The position numbers were made by a program, and so were the translations under genes. The notes beneath the pieces were generated by a model. That model was not told the origin of the DNA. It searched no databases and saw only the letters and a list, made by a program, of their open reading frames with translations. A stretch of DNA of 64,000 bases from Epiperipatus broadwayi. Lineage: Eukaryota > Onychophora > Udeonychophora > Euonychophora > Peripatidae. Of the stretch, positions 51,001 to 56,310 are shown one piece after another; the first letter of the stretch is position 1, and the number at the start of each line of letters is the position of its first letter. The stretch spans positions 5,947,244 to 6,011,243 of the forward strand of contig JAQFVV010012418.1 of assembly GCA_028023455.1 (NCBI GenBank). The letters are read 5' to 3'.

Positions 51001-54000
51001 TACATTCAAGTTCATTTGGTTTTCCACTCAGAACATGATTGTTAGCTTTAAAATAAAAACTGCAGCGCAACAACAAACCATTCAATTATTTTCTTTTTAA
51101 TACATCAAAAAATTAAAAAAATATTTCTAAGACTGATCCATTGCATGAAAAGATCATACATAATCATGGTTTATAAATAAAAGAAATATGAGCTAATTCA
51201 ATTAAAAATAAAGAATTAGAAAGATTGTAATTTGATTTTTTTTAATAGCTCATCAGGAAAGCAGCTGATAAAATGAAAGTCAAATTATAATTTATAATAC
51301 TAAATTAAAATCCTTTCAGATAGAGAAAAAAAAAACATTTAGTATACAGTTGAAAGTTTGTTGAATTCATTCAAAGTAAAGCGGAATATATATATTTTGT
51401 AATAGATTTATAATTCTAATATTTATCTTTTCTTACAATATTTTAAAATATAATATAAAAACAATATTTATGGCTAATTTGCAATTTCTAATAACTCATT
51501 AATAGTTTAAAACATAAAGTTATATATATATAAAAATAGATAATTTTTTAAAATTTGAAATTAATTTTTTTTTTTCTTGAGGAAGTTTTTCTTACACTAT
51601 GTGGTATAAAATTTTTTTTTATAAAAATTTATAAATTTTACATTTGATATTTAATTGTGCTAAATGTGTGTGTGTATATTTATGTATACACAAGATAAAT
51701 ATTATAAGCTGAATAATATTATAATTGTAAAACTAAACTGATTGCTAAATATGTGTGTATATTTATACAAAATAAGTATTATAAATGATATTATAGTGGT
51801 AAACAAAATGTATGTGCGTGGATGCCAATGGCATTCACAATATTTTATAAAGGCAATTAGTCTAATTAAATAATTGAATTAATGGAAAAACTATAAACTA
51901 AGTTATTAAGAAAATTAGATGAATCCGAGCAAAGGATTAAGATATGGAAACAAAGCCATTGCAACCCTGAATGTTTAGTTCCTGATCAGATTTAATGATA
52001 ATAGAAACATTGCTTAAAATAGACAATTCTAAGATAATTGTGTTATCTGATCAGGGCTTGAATATGGTAACTCAATAGATGAAAACCATGTGGACAGTGG
52101 ATGGCCAATCAAGGGAGTCTACACTCAAAACAAGGAGAGTGTGAAAAAGATCTAGAATAGAATGGAGACAGGACACTTCCTAAGTGAAGCTCATGAAAGG
52201 CTGATGTGCCATTTCCCCGGGTGCTCCAGTCAGCTCCTCCTTCACTTAGCCTTGCGGAGAAGTTTATCTCCAGACGTTCAAAAGTAAACTTAGGAACTGT
52301 ATAACAAGTCGTATTGATCTTATTATTATTTTGGTACGCCTTCGGGACCTTATTATTTATATAGTGTGTGTATATAATTGTCATATATGTATATATTAAA
52401 CAAGATTGATTATCTCTATATAACTCTGTAAATAAATTCTTGTTACTTAAATTTACTTGCCGAGCCACCTCATTAATTAGCAATTATTTGTATTATTTAT
52501 ATTTGCAATCCAGCAGGCAATAGAGTGCTGCTGGACACAGCAAATTGTTAATATTAAAATTCATAAATAGCAATAAGTTTATATATATATATTGTACCTA
52601 CTGAAATTGGAGATGTATTTCAGTATGGGGCAAGATATCAGTCATAATTTTTTCTTTCTTTCTTATTTGATTTTTGGATAATAGACATGTTAACTTATGA
52701 AATATTAATTGTGTTACTATGACAACAATAATATTAATATGATATTATTTATTATTAACTGTTTTATAAGATCGTAAATTGACTTTATTCATTTTTAAAA
52801 GAAAAAATAAATATGTGAATAATAAAGTATATGGTTTGGATGAAATCATTTTTTTTTGTTATATGTTTCACTTTTGTTACTGCATTCATGATAGTAAATT
52901 ATAAATAATACAAATGAATGTTTAATATTTCAAAAATATTTGTCATTTTTATTTATATAATAGTAGACTAGGAGATATATCTAAAAATATATTTCCAGTG
53001 TAATATATTGAAAATATAATGTAGATTATTTAAGTTTTGTTGAAATGAAAAATAATATTGGTATTGTAAAAAAAAAATGTAAATTTTTGTTATATGTAAT
53101 AAATGTGAAATAATTTTTTTTTATCATTATTATGTAACAAGATTTTTTTATTTATTTACAAAATGCTACCAGAAATTGTTTAAATGAGTAAAAATAGATG
53201 ATTAATATAGTGACACTAATGTCAATAGGAAAATCTTATAAAATGGGACTGAAAAATTTGAACAAAAATTTTTCTCTCTTGTTTTTGCTTTGACCTGAAG
53301 CATGTATAACTTTTTCTATATGATTTTTTTTTATTTACCCTAAAAGTAGATAATTCACAAAATAAAATGGAGTAAAAAATTAGCATTGTCTGGAGCAAAT
53401 TATCGATAAAATTTGATGAGGAAACAACAAATTCATTGTAAAAAGAAAATTCATCAAAATTGCTTCACTACACAAACCATCAGAATATTCTTTTTTGAAA
53501 CAATGTTATGTATAGTTTCAAAGATGGAATACAAACATTAAAAGGTATACAAGAGTACACAAACCATCAGAATATTCTTTTTTGAAACAATGTTATGTAT
53601 AGTTTCAAAGATGGAATACAAACATTAAAAGGTATACAAGAGTCATAAACATTAAAAGGTATACAAGAGTCATATTTACTTGATTGTGTGATTTTATTAG
53701 ATCAATTGATCAAATTTTTGAGATATGAATTAGTTTAATGTCTATTGTATTGCCATAGATAAAAGCTAGCATATATTTATTCATTTATATTATTTTAAAA
53801 TAATACTTGCTTATAAAAGGATCTCTCTCTTCATATAATCTTAAATATAAAATAGTGCTTATGTGCGCAACATCATATGAACCAAATAATTATTATTTGA
53901 AGGAATAATTTGTATATATAAAATATCGGAATCACCAAAATATACTTTGAATTTAAAGTTCCAAGCATTTATTTTATCTTCTCTGGAATAAAGACATATA

Positions 54001-56310
54001 ATTGTTTTTGTAGTTTGAAAACAGATATTGTAACTGTGATGCCATAATGAAATATAGTATGTAAAAACTTTTATTCAGGTTGTTTATTAATATTTATCAT
54101 TAATATTGATATATATTGTCTATTTCCATTTAAAATACAAAAGTTATTTATAGATGAATAATATATATATATATATAGTTTTAAGTTAATTAGTGATCTA
54201 TTCACATGCTAAAATATAAGAGAGCTACGTTTTTCTTAAGTTTAAACTTATATCTTGTGTTATAGTAATTGTTATTTTAATTGAAAAGATTCAATTTTTC
54301 TTTAATGATTTTACTTCAAATATATCATTCATATTGGAAGTTTAAAAGATTATATCACAATTATTTTGCTTTGTTATTATTAATTGGTACTAATAAATAA
54401 ATACATTCATTTTTATTTATGTACATTTTTTTTGGATTAATTATATTTTATATGAAGTCTAAAAGAAGGTATATTTTGAACTCTCTTGTATTTTAGAAAA
54501 TAGAAACATCCTGCAACATATCTGTGATACATATATGTGTTTAGTATTTATTATTAAATAATTGGAGCTTGATAGTCAATTCCATATGTAGATGTCAAAT
54601 TACTGTCAATTAATGATTTATTGTATATTCAATTAGATCATATGTGTACATATTGATTGTTTACGATCCATTCATCATATATTATATAATTGATACTTAT
54701 TAATTAATAAATTTGAATTTAAATTAAATCAAATAAGGTTTTCTGATTGTTCAATAGTACAATATGAATTAACTGAGTAATAACATTTGAGTGAGAACAG
54801 ATAAATTATGTTGTAAAATGATTTGAAATAATTATATTATAGAATCCAGAAATCAAATTACAAAATTGGTAAGTAATAATGGTTACATTATATATATATA
54901 AATAAAGAAATAAAGAAATAAATGCTAAAAAGATTAAAATAATATTCAATGGATTTTCTCAGAAGAAGAAAATAAAAGACTAATAATCATGAATTAGAAG
55001 AAGTTAACAACTATGAATATCTTGACCAAATTATTAACATATATGAAAACATAATGGATGAAATTATTCATAGAATTAAACTTTTTGACAGAAGTAACTT
55101 AATATTAAAAGGAAAAATGCTCATGTGTTTGAAAAGGAAAGTTTTTAATATATGTGTTTTACTAGCCCTATGGATGCGAGACTTGGGTATTTAACAAAAT
55201 AACAATATAGAAACTTCAAACTATTCAACAAAATATGGGGAGATGTGTGTTAGAAGCAACTAGAAAAGACAGAAAATGAAATATATGGATGAGAGAACAA
55301 ACATATCAATGAAATCATTGAAATATTTAAGAGATTAAAATAGAATTGGGCTAGATATTCTGCTAGAAAAGATGATAATAAATGAACATGTGAAGTCTTA
55401 AATAGGATCCAAGAGATTGTAAATAACCTAAAAAAAGACTACATGTGAGACGGATGGATAAAACAAGAAAGCTTGTTGATGTGTTGTGGAGAAGCTAGAA
55501 ATCAGAGTTATTAGATTAAACTTATAAAGATTATCCTGCAGTGGATTTGATAATAATTGAACATGATGATGGTTGAAAGAAAATGCTAAAAAAAAAAAAA
55601 AAAATCTTGCAAATAAAATAGACACAAAATGTCACAAATGCAGAATCTAAAGATAAAACGTAAAAGAGATTTTAATATTGAAGATTACACAAAACAAAAA
55701 ACTAATGCATTTTGGATATATATATATTAAATAGATAATGAACGCATGATGAAAATACTGCTAAAAGGAGATCACATAGAAAATGGACAGATTTGATTAA
55801 GTATGGAAAAAGCCAAAAAAGGCTATTATCTGACATGGAAAAGAAACATAATATTATTAAAAAGAGGGTAAATACTAAAAGACAATCTATGGTTACCGAT
55901 ATTAATAGTCATATATAAATAATTTTTTTCCAATAATTCTAAAAAAATCTGGTGAGTTTAGTAAACAATCATAATCAAACGGAAAATAATATCAATTAGA
56001 TGAACACATACCAAATAATCGAAGAAGTTTCCATGTGCTATTAGCTAAAATTGGAGGTAATCCTTTATTTGACCGAACTCCAGGCTTTTTATGCTTCATA
56101 TTTTGCTTGCTAAATATGAATAAATAAATTAATATTTATTATAATAATAAAAATAATATTAATAATTATACGTAACAAATATTACTTTTTTAAAGGTACA
56201 TCTCCTTGTTCATCAATGTATTCTTGCTTAAGTTCTTCAGGGACATCTGAATCATCAGATTCTTCATCATCATCATCATCCATCAAATATAGATCATTTG
56301 AATAATCATA
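5924..56310 (-). CDS. VPS50: VPS50 (syndetin/CCDC132), C-terminal 374 codons in 11 exons
   Basis: Subunit of the EARP tethering complex (with VPS51, VPS52, VPS53), which works at recycling endosomes and in dense-core vesicle maturation. Exons in transcript order: 56310-56186, 56109-56012, 50370-50279, 46302-46276, 41683-41570, 40297-40200, 40107-40011, 16559-16401, 16291-16170, 14391-14293, 6014-5924. They total 1,122 nt and join in one frame; every intron is GT-AG. The protein closely follows vertebrate VPS50 as I remember it: an acidic stretch ending SDVPEELKQ, then [61 protein letters not shown] and [18 protein letters not shown]. The N-terminal Vps54-like domain lies beyond 64000 and roughly the last 35-40 residues are missing at the other end. 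No stop or frameshift is seen, so the gene looks intact. Confidence 0.95.
8085..8150 (+). repeat. Possible SINE fragment, family 2
   Basis: TGGCAGTGGTAGAGTAG followed by GATTCAAGAGTTAA resembles a tRNA-like head with A- and B-box-like parts. A second similar stretch with a poly-A tail lies at 46582. Two diverged copies are weak support; it could be chance similarity. Confidence 0.3.
8926..9043. repeat. 59-bp direct tandem duplication (two copies)
   Basis: Copies at 8926-8984 and 8985-9043 are nearly identical; one differs by ACAGCA against ACGGCA. A recent local duplication in intron J-K. Confidence 0.85.
9327..9429 (+). mobile_element. tRNA-derived SINE, family 1
   Basis: The head reads GTTGTTAGCCGAGAGGTCAT, a good RNA polymerase III A box (TAGCCGAGAGG). 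About 45 bases on comes GGTTCGCATTCTGG, a B-box-like sequence. Between them is a CAACC..GGTTG hairpin like an anticodon stem. The tail is GATGCTATGACATATGAG plus a run of nine A. It is much more G+C-rich than its surroundings. The same 3' tail recurs at 44905, which is what a SINE family predicts. The head looks Ser/Leu-tRNA-like, but it cannot be a working tRNA gene. Confidence 0.7.
10734..12785 (-). pseudogene. RTE reverse transcriptase and C-terminal region
   Basis: A broken frame: 12592-12167, then 11912-11610, 11554-10901 and 10955-10734. Visible motifs are an N-terminal [13 protein letters not shown], the fingers ([14 protein letters not shown], read around 11990-11940), [11 protein letters not shown] (FRxGRST-like), [11 protein letters not shown] (palm A; canonical D-Y-x-KAFD) and [11 protein letters not shown] (palm C, both catalytic aspartates kept). 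Then come YLGQII, the LTYGSETW thumb motif and [24 protein letters not shown] stop near 11608 falls before GDSISPKLF, where active copies have glutamine (CAA to TAA). Other frame breaks lie near 12165, 11555 and 10940. Confidence 0.9.
12786..13622 (-). pseudogene. RTE AP-type endonuclease domain
   Basis: About 277 codons are open from an ATG at 13622. The AP-endonuclease motifs appear in order: LGTYNCRSL (N-terminal strand), DIIGLCEVR (catalytic glutamate), [16 protein letters not shown] (catalytic D and N), ELDYILTN and ESDH (the SDH end motif). The frame stops at TGA right after SDH, where active copies carry arginine; a CGA-to-TGA change would explain it. The domain nicks target DNA to prime reverse transcription. 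A G+C-richer segment (13500-13580) encodes the glycine-rich N-terminus. Confidence 0.9.
14293..14391 (-). CDS. VPS50: VPS50 exon J
   Basis: 99 nt encoding [20 protein letters not shown] and [12 protein letters not shown]. It is nearly identical to the vertebrate [28 protein letters not shown]. It ends AG, which joins the first A of the next exon to make arginine. The donor is GTAATA, 8.3 kb from the next exon. Confidence 0.96.
14392..16169 (-). other. VPS50 intron I-J (1.8 kb)
   Basis: A+T-rich. A diverged tandem repeat at 15457-15558 repeats ACATAGCTCT and TTTGCAC..TTCTTCTAAG twice. Nothing else is recognised. Confidence 0.7.
16170..16291 (-). CDS. VPS50: VPS50 exon I
   Basis: 122 nt encoding [40 protein letters not shown] and two bases of a glycine codon. 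It matches the vertebrate RLNEVSKRVRIPLP and WEHCIRLANRTIVEG. The intron before it is 109 bp and the donor is GTAAAC. Confidence 0.95.
16401..16559 (-). CDS. VPS50: VPS50 exon H
   Basis: 159 nt, 53 codons, phase 0 on both sides: [16 protein letters not shown], then [20 protein letters not shown] and [12 protein letters not shown]. This is the core of the VPS50 C-terminal domain; vertebrate VPS50 has VSTASELRKPIY and NVKWDVKEIMSQHNIYVD. The donor is GTGAGA. It is the first exon after the giant intron. Confidence 0.96.
16820..18976. mobile_element. Long LTR-like unit (about 2.16 kb), probable solo LTR
   Basis: Begins TGTAACGATCC and ends GCCCGTTACA, so the termini TGTAACG/CGTTACA are exact inverted repeats with TG..CA ends. 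It is flanked by ATAT on each side, a possible 4-bp target duplication, although the site is too A+T-rich to be sure. No open coding frame is seen. A perfect-looking hairpin (GAAGGGATTG..CAATCCCTT) lies near 18416-18453. The same CCGTTACA end followed by a TTTTGGCAACCC leader appears at 58496, which supports an LTR rather than a DNA transposon. Confidence 0.55.
19654..21835. mobile_element. Unresolved 2.2-kb insertion inside the left LTR of the 19-24 kb Gypsy
   Basis: Absent from the matching place in the right LTR, so it inserted after the Gypsy element arrived. Its start, TGTAATGGTATG...CTTTAACCTAACCT, resembles the start of the unit at 16820 (TGTAACGATCCGG...CTTTAACGTAATCT), so it may be another long LTR of that family. 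A candidate target duplication is TGTAT (19649-19653 and 21836-21840). The right end does not finish in CA and is blurred by (TA)n. No coding frame is recognised; a 14-base poly-C run lies at 21610-21623. Confidence 0.45.
22140..22660 (+). pseudogene. Gypsy reverse transcriptase fragment
   Basis: Plus-strand reading gives [16 protein letters not shown] (RT fingers), then an open 66 codons from 22457 with [13 protein letters not shown] (palm motif A; normally DLxxAFHQIP, here serine-threonine in place of the alanine), [14 protein letters not shown] and the start of the palm C region ([11 protein letters not shown]). The paired catalytic aspartates that should come just before VLIT are missing or changed. 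Not functional. Confidence 0.8.
22835..22978 (+). repeat. 72-bp tandem duplication (two copies) inside Gypsy pol
   Basis: 22835-22906 and 22907-22978 are essentially identical, each starting TCCAAACAAATAGTAATC. The unit is 24 codons, so it does not change frame. It lies at the junction between the RT remnant and the C-terminal tail. Confidence 0.9.
22983..23240 (+). pseudogene. Gypsy pol C-terminal acidic tail
   Basis: An open plus-strand frame of about 86 codons without its own start. It reads [20 protein letters not shown], then an acidic glutamate-rich tract ([21 protein letters not shown]) and [11 protein letters not shown] before its stop, 35 bases before the LTR. The place directly before the polypurine tract and the acidic character fit the end of a Gypsy polyprotein after integrase. 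It is the best-preserved frame of this element. I infer the role from position. Confidence 0.55.
23262..23275 (+). other. Polypurine tract of the 19-24 kb Gypsy
   Basis: AAGGGGAGGATTAT sits directly before the TG start of the right LTR, the expected place for the plus-strand primer. Confidence 0.6.
24735..24829. repeat. 66-bp tandem repeat that was the Gypsy target
   Basis: Copy 1 (from 24735) reads TTATATAAAAGAAG..GTTAAAGTAGTAAAAATTC. Copy 2 starts at 24800 and is cut after GTTAAAGTAGT by the Gypsy element; its remainder (AAAAATTCAAAGAGAACTGC) resumes at 33993 after the element. Copy 1 therefore preserves the empty target site. Confidence 0.85.
24830..25084 (-). repeat. 3' LTR, outer part (before the hAT insertion)
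   Basis: Matches 33143 to about 33400 of the other LTR and ends in GTCTGTAG, the left copy of the hAT target duplication. Confidence 0.9.
25085..28621 (-). mobile_element. hAT-superfamily DNA transposon, near full length, inserted in the Gypsy LTR
   Basis: 3.5-kb element between 8-bp target copies GTCTGTAG (25077-25084) and GTCTATAG (28622-28629), one mismatch. Imperfect terminal inverted repeats: left CAGACTTTTTTTGC..GGGCCACATTG; right, on the minus strand, AAGAGGTGGGCAAAC..GGGCCACATTGG. A BED-finger hAT transposase pseudogene lies on the minus strand (27035-25254). The rest (27090-28500) is A+T-rich and non-coding. The target duplication fits the T-at-2, A-at-7 pattern of the Ac-like hAT branch. 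Confidence 0.93.
25254..27035 (-). pseudogene. hAT transposase, BED zinc finger, GTF2IRD2/ZBED-like lineage
   Basis: Starts [14 protein letters not shown] at 27035. Residues 30-62 form a BED-type finger ([19 protein letters not shown]). Then come the helical region, [20 protein letters not shown], the catalytic-core stretch [16 protein letters not shown] (first D), [13 protein letters not shown] (second D) and HCIIHQESLC. The C-terminal hAT dimerisation end carries [16 protein letters not shown] and NLNAIL and stops near 25254. The arrangement is that of the transposases that gave rise to vertebrate GTF2IRD2- and ZBED-type genes. Stops near 26783 and 26685 and frame changes near 26190, 25985 and 25690 make it dead, though most of the protein is still readable. 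Confidence 0.9.
28622..29242 (-). repeat. 3' LTR, inner part (after the hAT insertion)
   Basis: Resumes at GTCTATAGGC, the right target copy, and runs parallel to about 33390-33986 of the 5' LTR. The inner edge near 29242 is set by loss of similarity; the terminal CA is not preserved here. Confidence 0.88.
29500..30389 (-). pseudogene. Gypsy integrase with C-terminal GPY/F-like module
   Basis: Reading the minus strand: [18 protein letters not shown] (first catalytic D), a stretch with [19 protein letters not shown] (second D) and [10 protein letters not shown] (catalytic E), in shifting frames between 30200 and 29880. The frame 29757-29515 then gives [20 protein letters not shown] and [13 protein letters not shown], the C-terminal DNA-binding module of Gypsy integrases. 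All three catalytic residues survive, but the frame is broken by several indels and one stop (near 30187). Confidence 0.85.
30390..31079 (-). pseudogene. Gypsy RNase H and connection to integrase
   Basis: Minus-strand fragments around 30780-31060 show an RNase H-like block, followed by the frame 30707-30390 with [20 protein letters not shown] and LSQIP. This corresponds to the Gypsy motif YDFxIxYRxGKxNxxADxLSR that ends RNase H. The integrase begins after it. Confidence 0.82.
31080..31839 (-). pseudogene. Gypsy reverse transcriptase
   Basis: The clearest frame (31584-31348) reads [32 protein letters not shown] and [13 protein letters not shown]. The last is palm motif C, but the first catalytic aspartate of the F/Y-x-DD pair is asparagine (AAT where GAT is expected), so this copy cannot polymerise. 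The upstream fingers (CGGTE and WATPIVV-like) are visible in other frames at 31680-31800. The frame at 31472-31257 continues into the thumb with [11 protein letters not shown]. Confidence 0.88.
31840..32450 (-). pseudogene. Gypsy protease region (poorly preserved)
   Basis: Position between zinc knuckle and RT is where the aspartic protease belongs. On the minus strand it is broken into short frames; I cannot see a clear D-T/S-G active-site triplet. The call rests on position alone. Confidence 0.45.
32459..33108 (-). pseudogene. Gypsy gag with zinc knuckle
   Basis: Minus-strand frames 33108-32740 and 32662-32459. The first gives a helical gag-like region ([20 protein letters not shown], then [14 protein letters not shown]). 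The second ends with [14 protein letters not shown], an intact C-x2-C-x4-H-x4-C zinc knuckle, the RNA-binding module of retroelement nucleocapsids. A frame change near 32700 separates the two. It is placed just inside the 5' LTR, as expected. Confidence 0.85.
33143..33987 (-). repeat. 5' LTR of the 24.8-34.0 kb Gypsy
   Basis: 845 bp, TG..CA ends on both strands. Pairwise match to the left LTR is high along its length (for example GAATAGCGAATACTATTTAT and GTGGACGCACTAA in both). It contains the uninterrupted sequence ACCATCTATAGGC where the left LTR holds the hAT insertion. Confidence 0.92.
35149..35378. repeat. 115-bp tandem duplication
   Basis: Two copies (35149-35263, 35264-35378) starting AGAGTAGGATAATTTCTACT and each containing an ACATATATATATATAC microsatellite. 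Nearly identical, so a recent local event. Confidence 0.92.
35590..36060 (+). pseudogene. RTE LINE remnant, endonuclease part (split from 37442)
   Basis: Plus strand, heavily mutated. It still reads [20 protein letters not shown], matching the endonuclease of the RTE at 12.8-13.6 kb ([19 protein letters not shown]), and a tryptophan-rich stretch before TTEFDSN, which corresponds to the TAELDYIL motif. The remnant is cut there by the foldback insertion and resumes at 37442. Confidence 0.75.
36061..37440. mobile_element. Composite foldback (long-TIR) insertion with about 10-bp target duplication
   Basis: About 1.38 kb inserted in an RTE remnant; the flanks GAATTTGATT (36049-36058) and GAATTAGATT (37442-37451) are a probable 10-bp duplication. 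The left side has two direct copies of an arm of about 260 bp (36065-36325 and 36326-36590), each starting near ATAAAC(T/C)TTC(A/G)GTCATG. The right side (37140-37410) is the same arm inverted. A second foldback (36664-37043) is nested in the middle. No coding frame. Long inverted arms with 9-10 bp duplications are typical of Mutator-like or Foldback-type elements. Confidence 0.72.
36664..37043. mobile_element. Nested foldback MITE, family B, copy 1
   Basis: Ends are inverted repeats of about 55 bp: left GGCAAAACTCTCCATACAGT..CAACCAGAGTAATCAATG, right the reverse complement of it. Copy 2 is at 42841-43098. The centre contains CTAGTTTCTAGCTTGTGGC, shared with copy 2. No coding potential. Confidence 0.8.
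37442..37720 (+). pseudogene. RTE LINE remnant, end of endonuclease (continuation of 35590)
   Basis: Reads [20 protein letters not shown], a close match to [20 protein letters not shown] of the RTE at 12.8 kb, then decays. It directly continues the fragment ending at 36060. Confidence 0.75.
38600..39290 (-). pseudogene. RTE LINE remnant, reverse transcriptase part, minus strand
   Basis: Nucleotide similarity to the RTE at 12.0-12.5 kb in the same (minus) orientation, for example GGCATTTTTCCAATTATCAA against TTGCATTCTTCCAATCATCT, and a TAACTTT..CTTCTTCA stretch in both. Many indels; no frame survives. Confidence 0.55.
40011..40107 (-). CDS. VPS50: VPS50 exon G
   Basis: 97 nt completing ESL and continuing [20 protein letters not shown], then [12 protein letters not shown]. 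It matches the vertebrate VFLAEQFEFLQPHLDAVMP block. Donor GTTTGA, which is weaker than the GTAAG donors used by most other exons. This donor precedes the 23.5-kb transposon-filled intron, so splicing here has to span by far the longest distance in the window. Confidence 0.94.
40200..40297 (-). CDS. VPS50: VPS50 exon F
   Basis: 98 nt encoding [18 protein letters not shown] and [14 protein letters not shown]. The last part is near identical to the vertebrate [14 protein letters not shown] block. It ends after two bases of the leucine codon, with donor GTAAGT. The intron to the next exon is only 92 bp. Confidence 0.95.
41570..41683 (-). CDS. VPS50: VPS50 exon E
   Basis: 114 nt, phase 0 at both ends, 38 codons beginning [19 protein letters not shown] and ending in an acidic [12 protein letters not shown]. 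The N-terminal half matches the vertebrate SSRLRTTLNRI helix, while the acidic tail is variable between species. The acceptor is ..aaatag and the donor GTAAGA. It is symmetric and so skippable in frame. Confidence 0.9.
42841..43098. mobile_element. Foldback MITE, family B, copy 2
   Basis: 258 bp that folds back almost completely. The left half (TTCCATATAGTAGTGCCACT..GCATAAAATCCC..CTAGACTAG-like) and the right half (GGGATTTTATGC..GGCACTACTGCATGGAGAA) are inverted copies with arms of about 120 bp. Related to 36664-37043 by the shared AGTAGTGCCA ends and the AGTAATCAATG block. Non-coding, so non-autonomous. Confidence 0.85.
43170..43640 (+). pseudogene. RTE LINE remnant, RT thumb region
   Basis: Plus strand. 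IGLKINANK followed by IMFNLFT matches [17 protein letters not shown] of the RTE at 11.4 kb, and [13 protein letters not shown] matches [13 protein letters not shown]. Broken by stops; an A-rich insertion lies at 43240-43260. Confidence 0.78.
43968..44264. mobile_element. Long-TIR MITE (about 297 bp)
   Basis: Nearly perfect inverted arms: left 43968-44094 (..AAGTTCCAAATAATAAAG.., GATTACATTGTAATCCTTAT, GGAAGTTTAATATCAC), right 44124-44264 as the reverse complement. A loop of about 30 bp holds GACAACAAGC..CAGACACAG. Non-coding. The arms differ at only a few bases. No clear target duplication. Confidence 0.85.
44701..44760. repeat. Hairpin in the repeat cluster
   Basis: TTAACATATCATCCAGAAGA is followed, after a 20-base loop (ATCATGACAAATGTCACGGT), by TCTTCTGAATGATATATTAA: a 20-bp stem with two mismatches. 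Confidence 0.85.
44903..44945 (+). mobile_element. Truncated SINE, family 1 (3' end only)
   Basis: CCCGGCCGATGCTATGACAT plus ATGGAAG and eight A matches the tail of the SINE at 9327-9429 (CTGGCCGATGCTATGACATA). The tRNA-like head is missing, as expected for a 5'-truncated copy. Confidence 0.65.
46276..46302 (-). CDS. VPS50: VPS50 exon D, 27-nt microexon
   Basis: Exactly nine codons (VYCFFATEM), flanked by ..tattttag and GTAAGT, in phase 0 on both sides. It fills the gap between exon C (ending LYS) and exon E (starting GDV). It aligns with the vertebrate residues that follow LFDYYLY, where an aromatic Y-x-FF also occurs. Size and symmetry mean it could be skipped without a frameshift, although the aromatic residues look like part of the conserved helix. 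Confidence 0.85.
46582..46654 (+). repeat. Possible SINE, family 2, with poly-A tail
   Basis: TTGGCAACAGTGATACAATA, then GATTCAAGAGCTAAG, ATCAAGACCC and a 15-base A run. Similar to 8085-8150. The A tail suggests retroposition; a polymerase III promoter is only weakly visible. Confidence 0.4.
48874..49185 (-). pseudogene. Penelope-like element GIY-YIG endonuclease, left arm
   Basis: Open for 103 codons on the minus strand from an ATG at 49185. It reads [20 protein letters not shown], then [20 protein letters not shown] and [19 protein letters not shown]. The C-x-C..K-IYIGQ(S/T) start, the H-x-SALxxH middle and the (W/R)KRRVxE-like end match the GIY-YIG nuclease at the C-terminus of Penelope-like retroelements. 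The family's conserved start (Y-x-IPCxxC) is partly kept as YRNFCNC. The RT part is absent. Length is about that of the domain alone; no start context for an independent gene is evident. Confidence 0.75.
49540..49830 (+). pseudogene. Penelope-like GIY-YIG endonuclease, right arm (inverted copy)
   Basis: Plus strand. It gives [40 protein letters not shown] and [17 protein letters not shown]-like readings across at least two frame changes (near 49680 and 49725). It is the mirror of the left arm; the left arm keeps the open frame while this one has lost it. Confidence 0.7.
50279..50370 (-). CDS. VPS50: VPS50 exon C
   Basis: 92 nt encoding (G)[20 protein letters not shown] and [10 protein letters not shown], the most conserved block seen in this gene. 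The vertebrate equivalent is [16 protein letters not shown] followed by MSQLFDYYLY. The acceptor is ..tattttag and the donor GTAAGT. It leaves in phase 0. Confidence 0.95.
52041..52542 (+). mobile_element. Solo LTR (502 bp) with 5-bp target duplication
   Basis: Starts TGTTATCTGATCAGGGC, ends CTGGACACAGCA, and is flanked by the perfect direct repeat AATTG (52036-52040 and 52543-52547). It has a G+C-rich U3-like part (52195-52290), a TATATAG stretch near 52345 and AATAAA at 52431. No internal region follows, so it is what remains after recombination between two LTRs. The GGACACAGCA end equals that of the Gypsy LTR at 33143 (minus orientation), which suggests a related family. Confidence 0.85.
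53469..53672. repeat. 87-bp tandem repeat, two full copies plus a partial third
   Basis: 53469-53555 and 53556-53642 start TACACAAACCATCAGAATAT and are identical or nearly so. 53646-53672 repeats the last 27 bases (ATTAAAAGGTATACAAGAGT). Confidence 0.92.
54921..55577 (+). pseudogene. RTE LINE remnant, 3' end, plus strand
   Basis: Plus-strand readings follow the RTE at 10.7-11.4 kb: [12 protein letters not shown], a stretch with [12 protein letters not shown] and [53 protein letters not shown], and the end CSGFDNN, with a TGATGATGG-like 3' tail. Frameshifts are many. Opposite in orientation to VPS50. Confidence 0.8.
55650..55900 (+). pseudogene. Possible second LINE 3' fragment
   Basis: Plus strand gives [19 protein letters not shown] and a following HIENGQI stretch. 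LINE C-termini of the FGHIxRRxNERLxK..EGKxxGKR type are similar. Short and weak. Confidence 0.35.
56012..56109 (-). CDS. VPS50: VPS50 exon B
   Basis: 98 nt, 76 bp after exon A. It completes a split codon, then encodes a basic stretch ([16 protein letters not shown]) and the start of the conserved C-terminal domain (STWKLLRLF), ending after one base of a glycine codon. The donor is GTATGT. The 76-bp intron is the shortest in the window and stands out against multi-kilobase neighbours. Confidence 0.92.
56186..56310 (-). CDS. VPS50: VPS50 exon A (first in window)
   Basis: 125 nt, entering in phase 0 and leaving after two bases of a codon. It encodes an acidic linker with five consecutive aspartates ([14 protein letters not shown]) followed by [18 protein letters not shown]. 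The vertebrate protein has a similar acidic linker before its C-terminal domain. The acceptor reads ..ttttag and the donor GTAATA. The run of GAT codons is a short triplet repeat (56262-56280) and could vary in length between individuals. Confidence 0.92.

Larger units (their letters stand above)
50371..56011 (-). other. VPS50 intron B-C (5.6 kb)
   Basis: Contains a solo LTR (52041-52542), an 87-bp tandem repeat (53469-53672) and RTE remnants (54921-55900). 50371-52040, 52548-53468 and 53673-54920 are A+T-rich and show nothing else. Confidence 0.8.
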
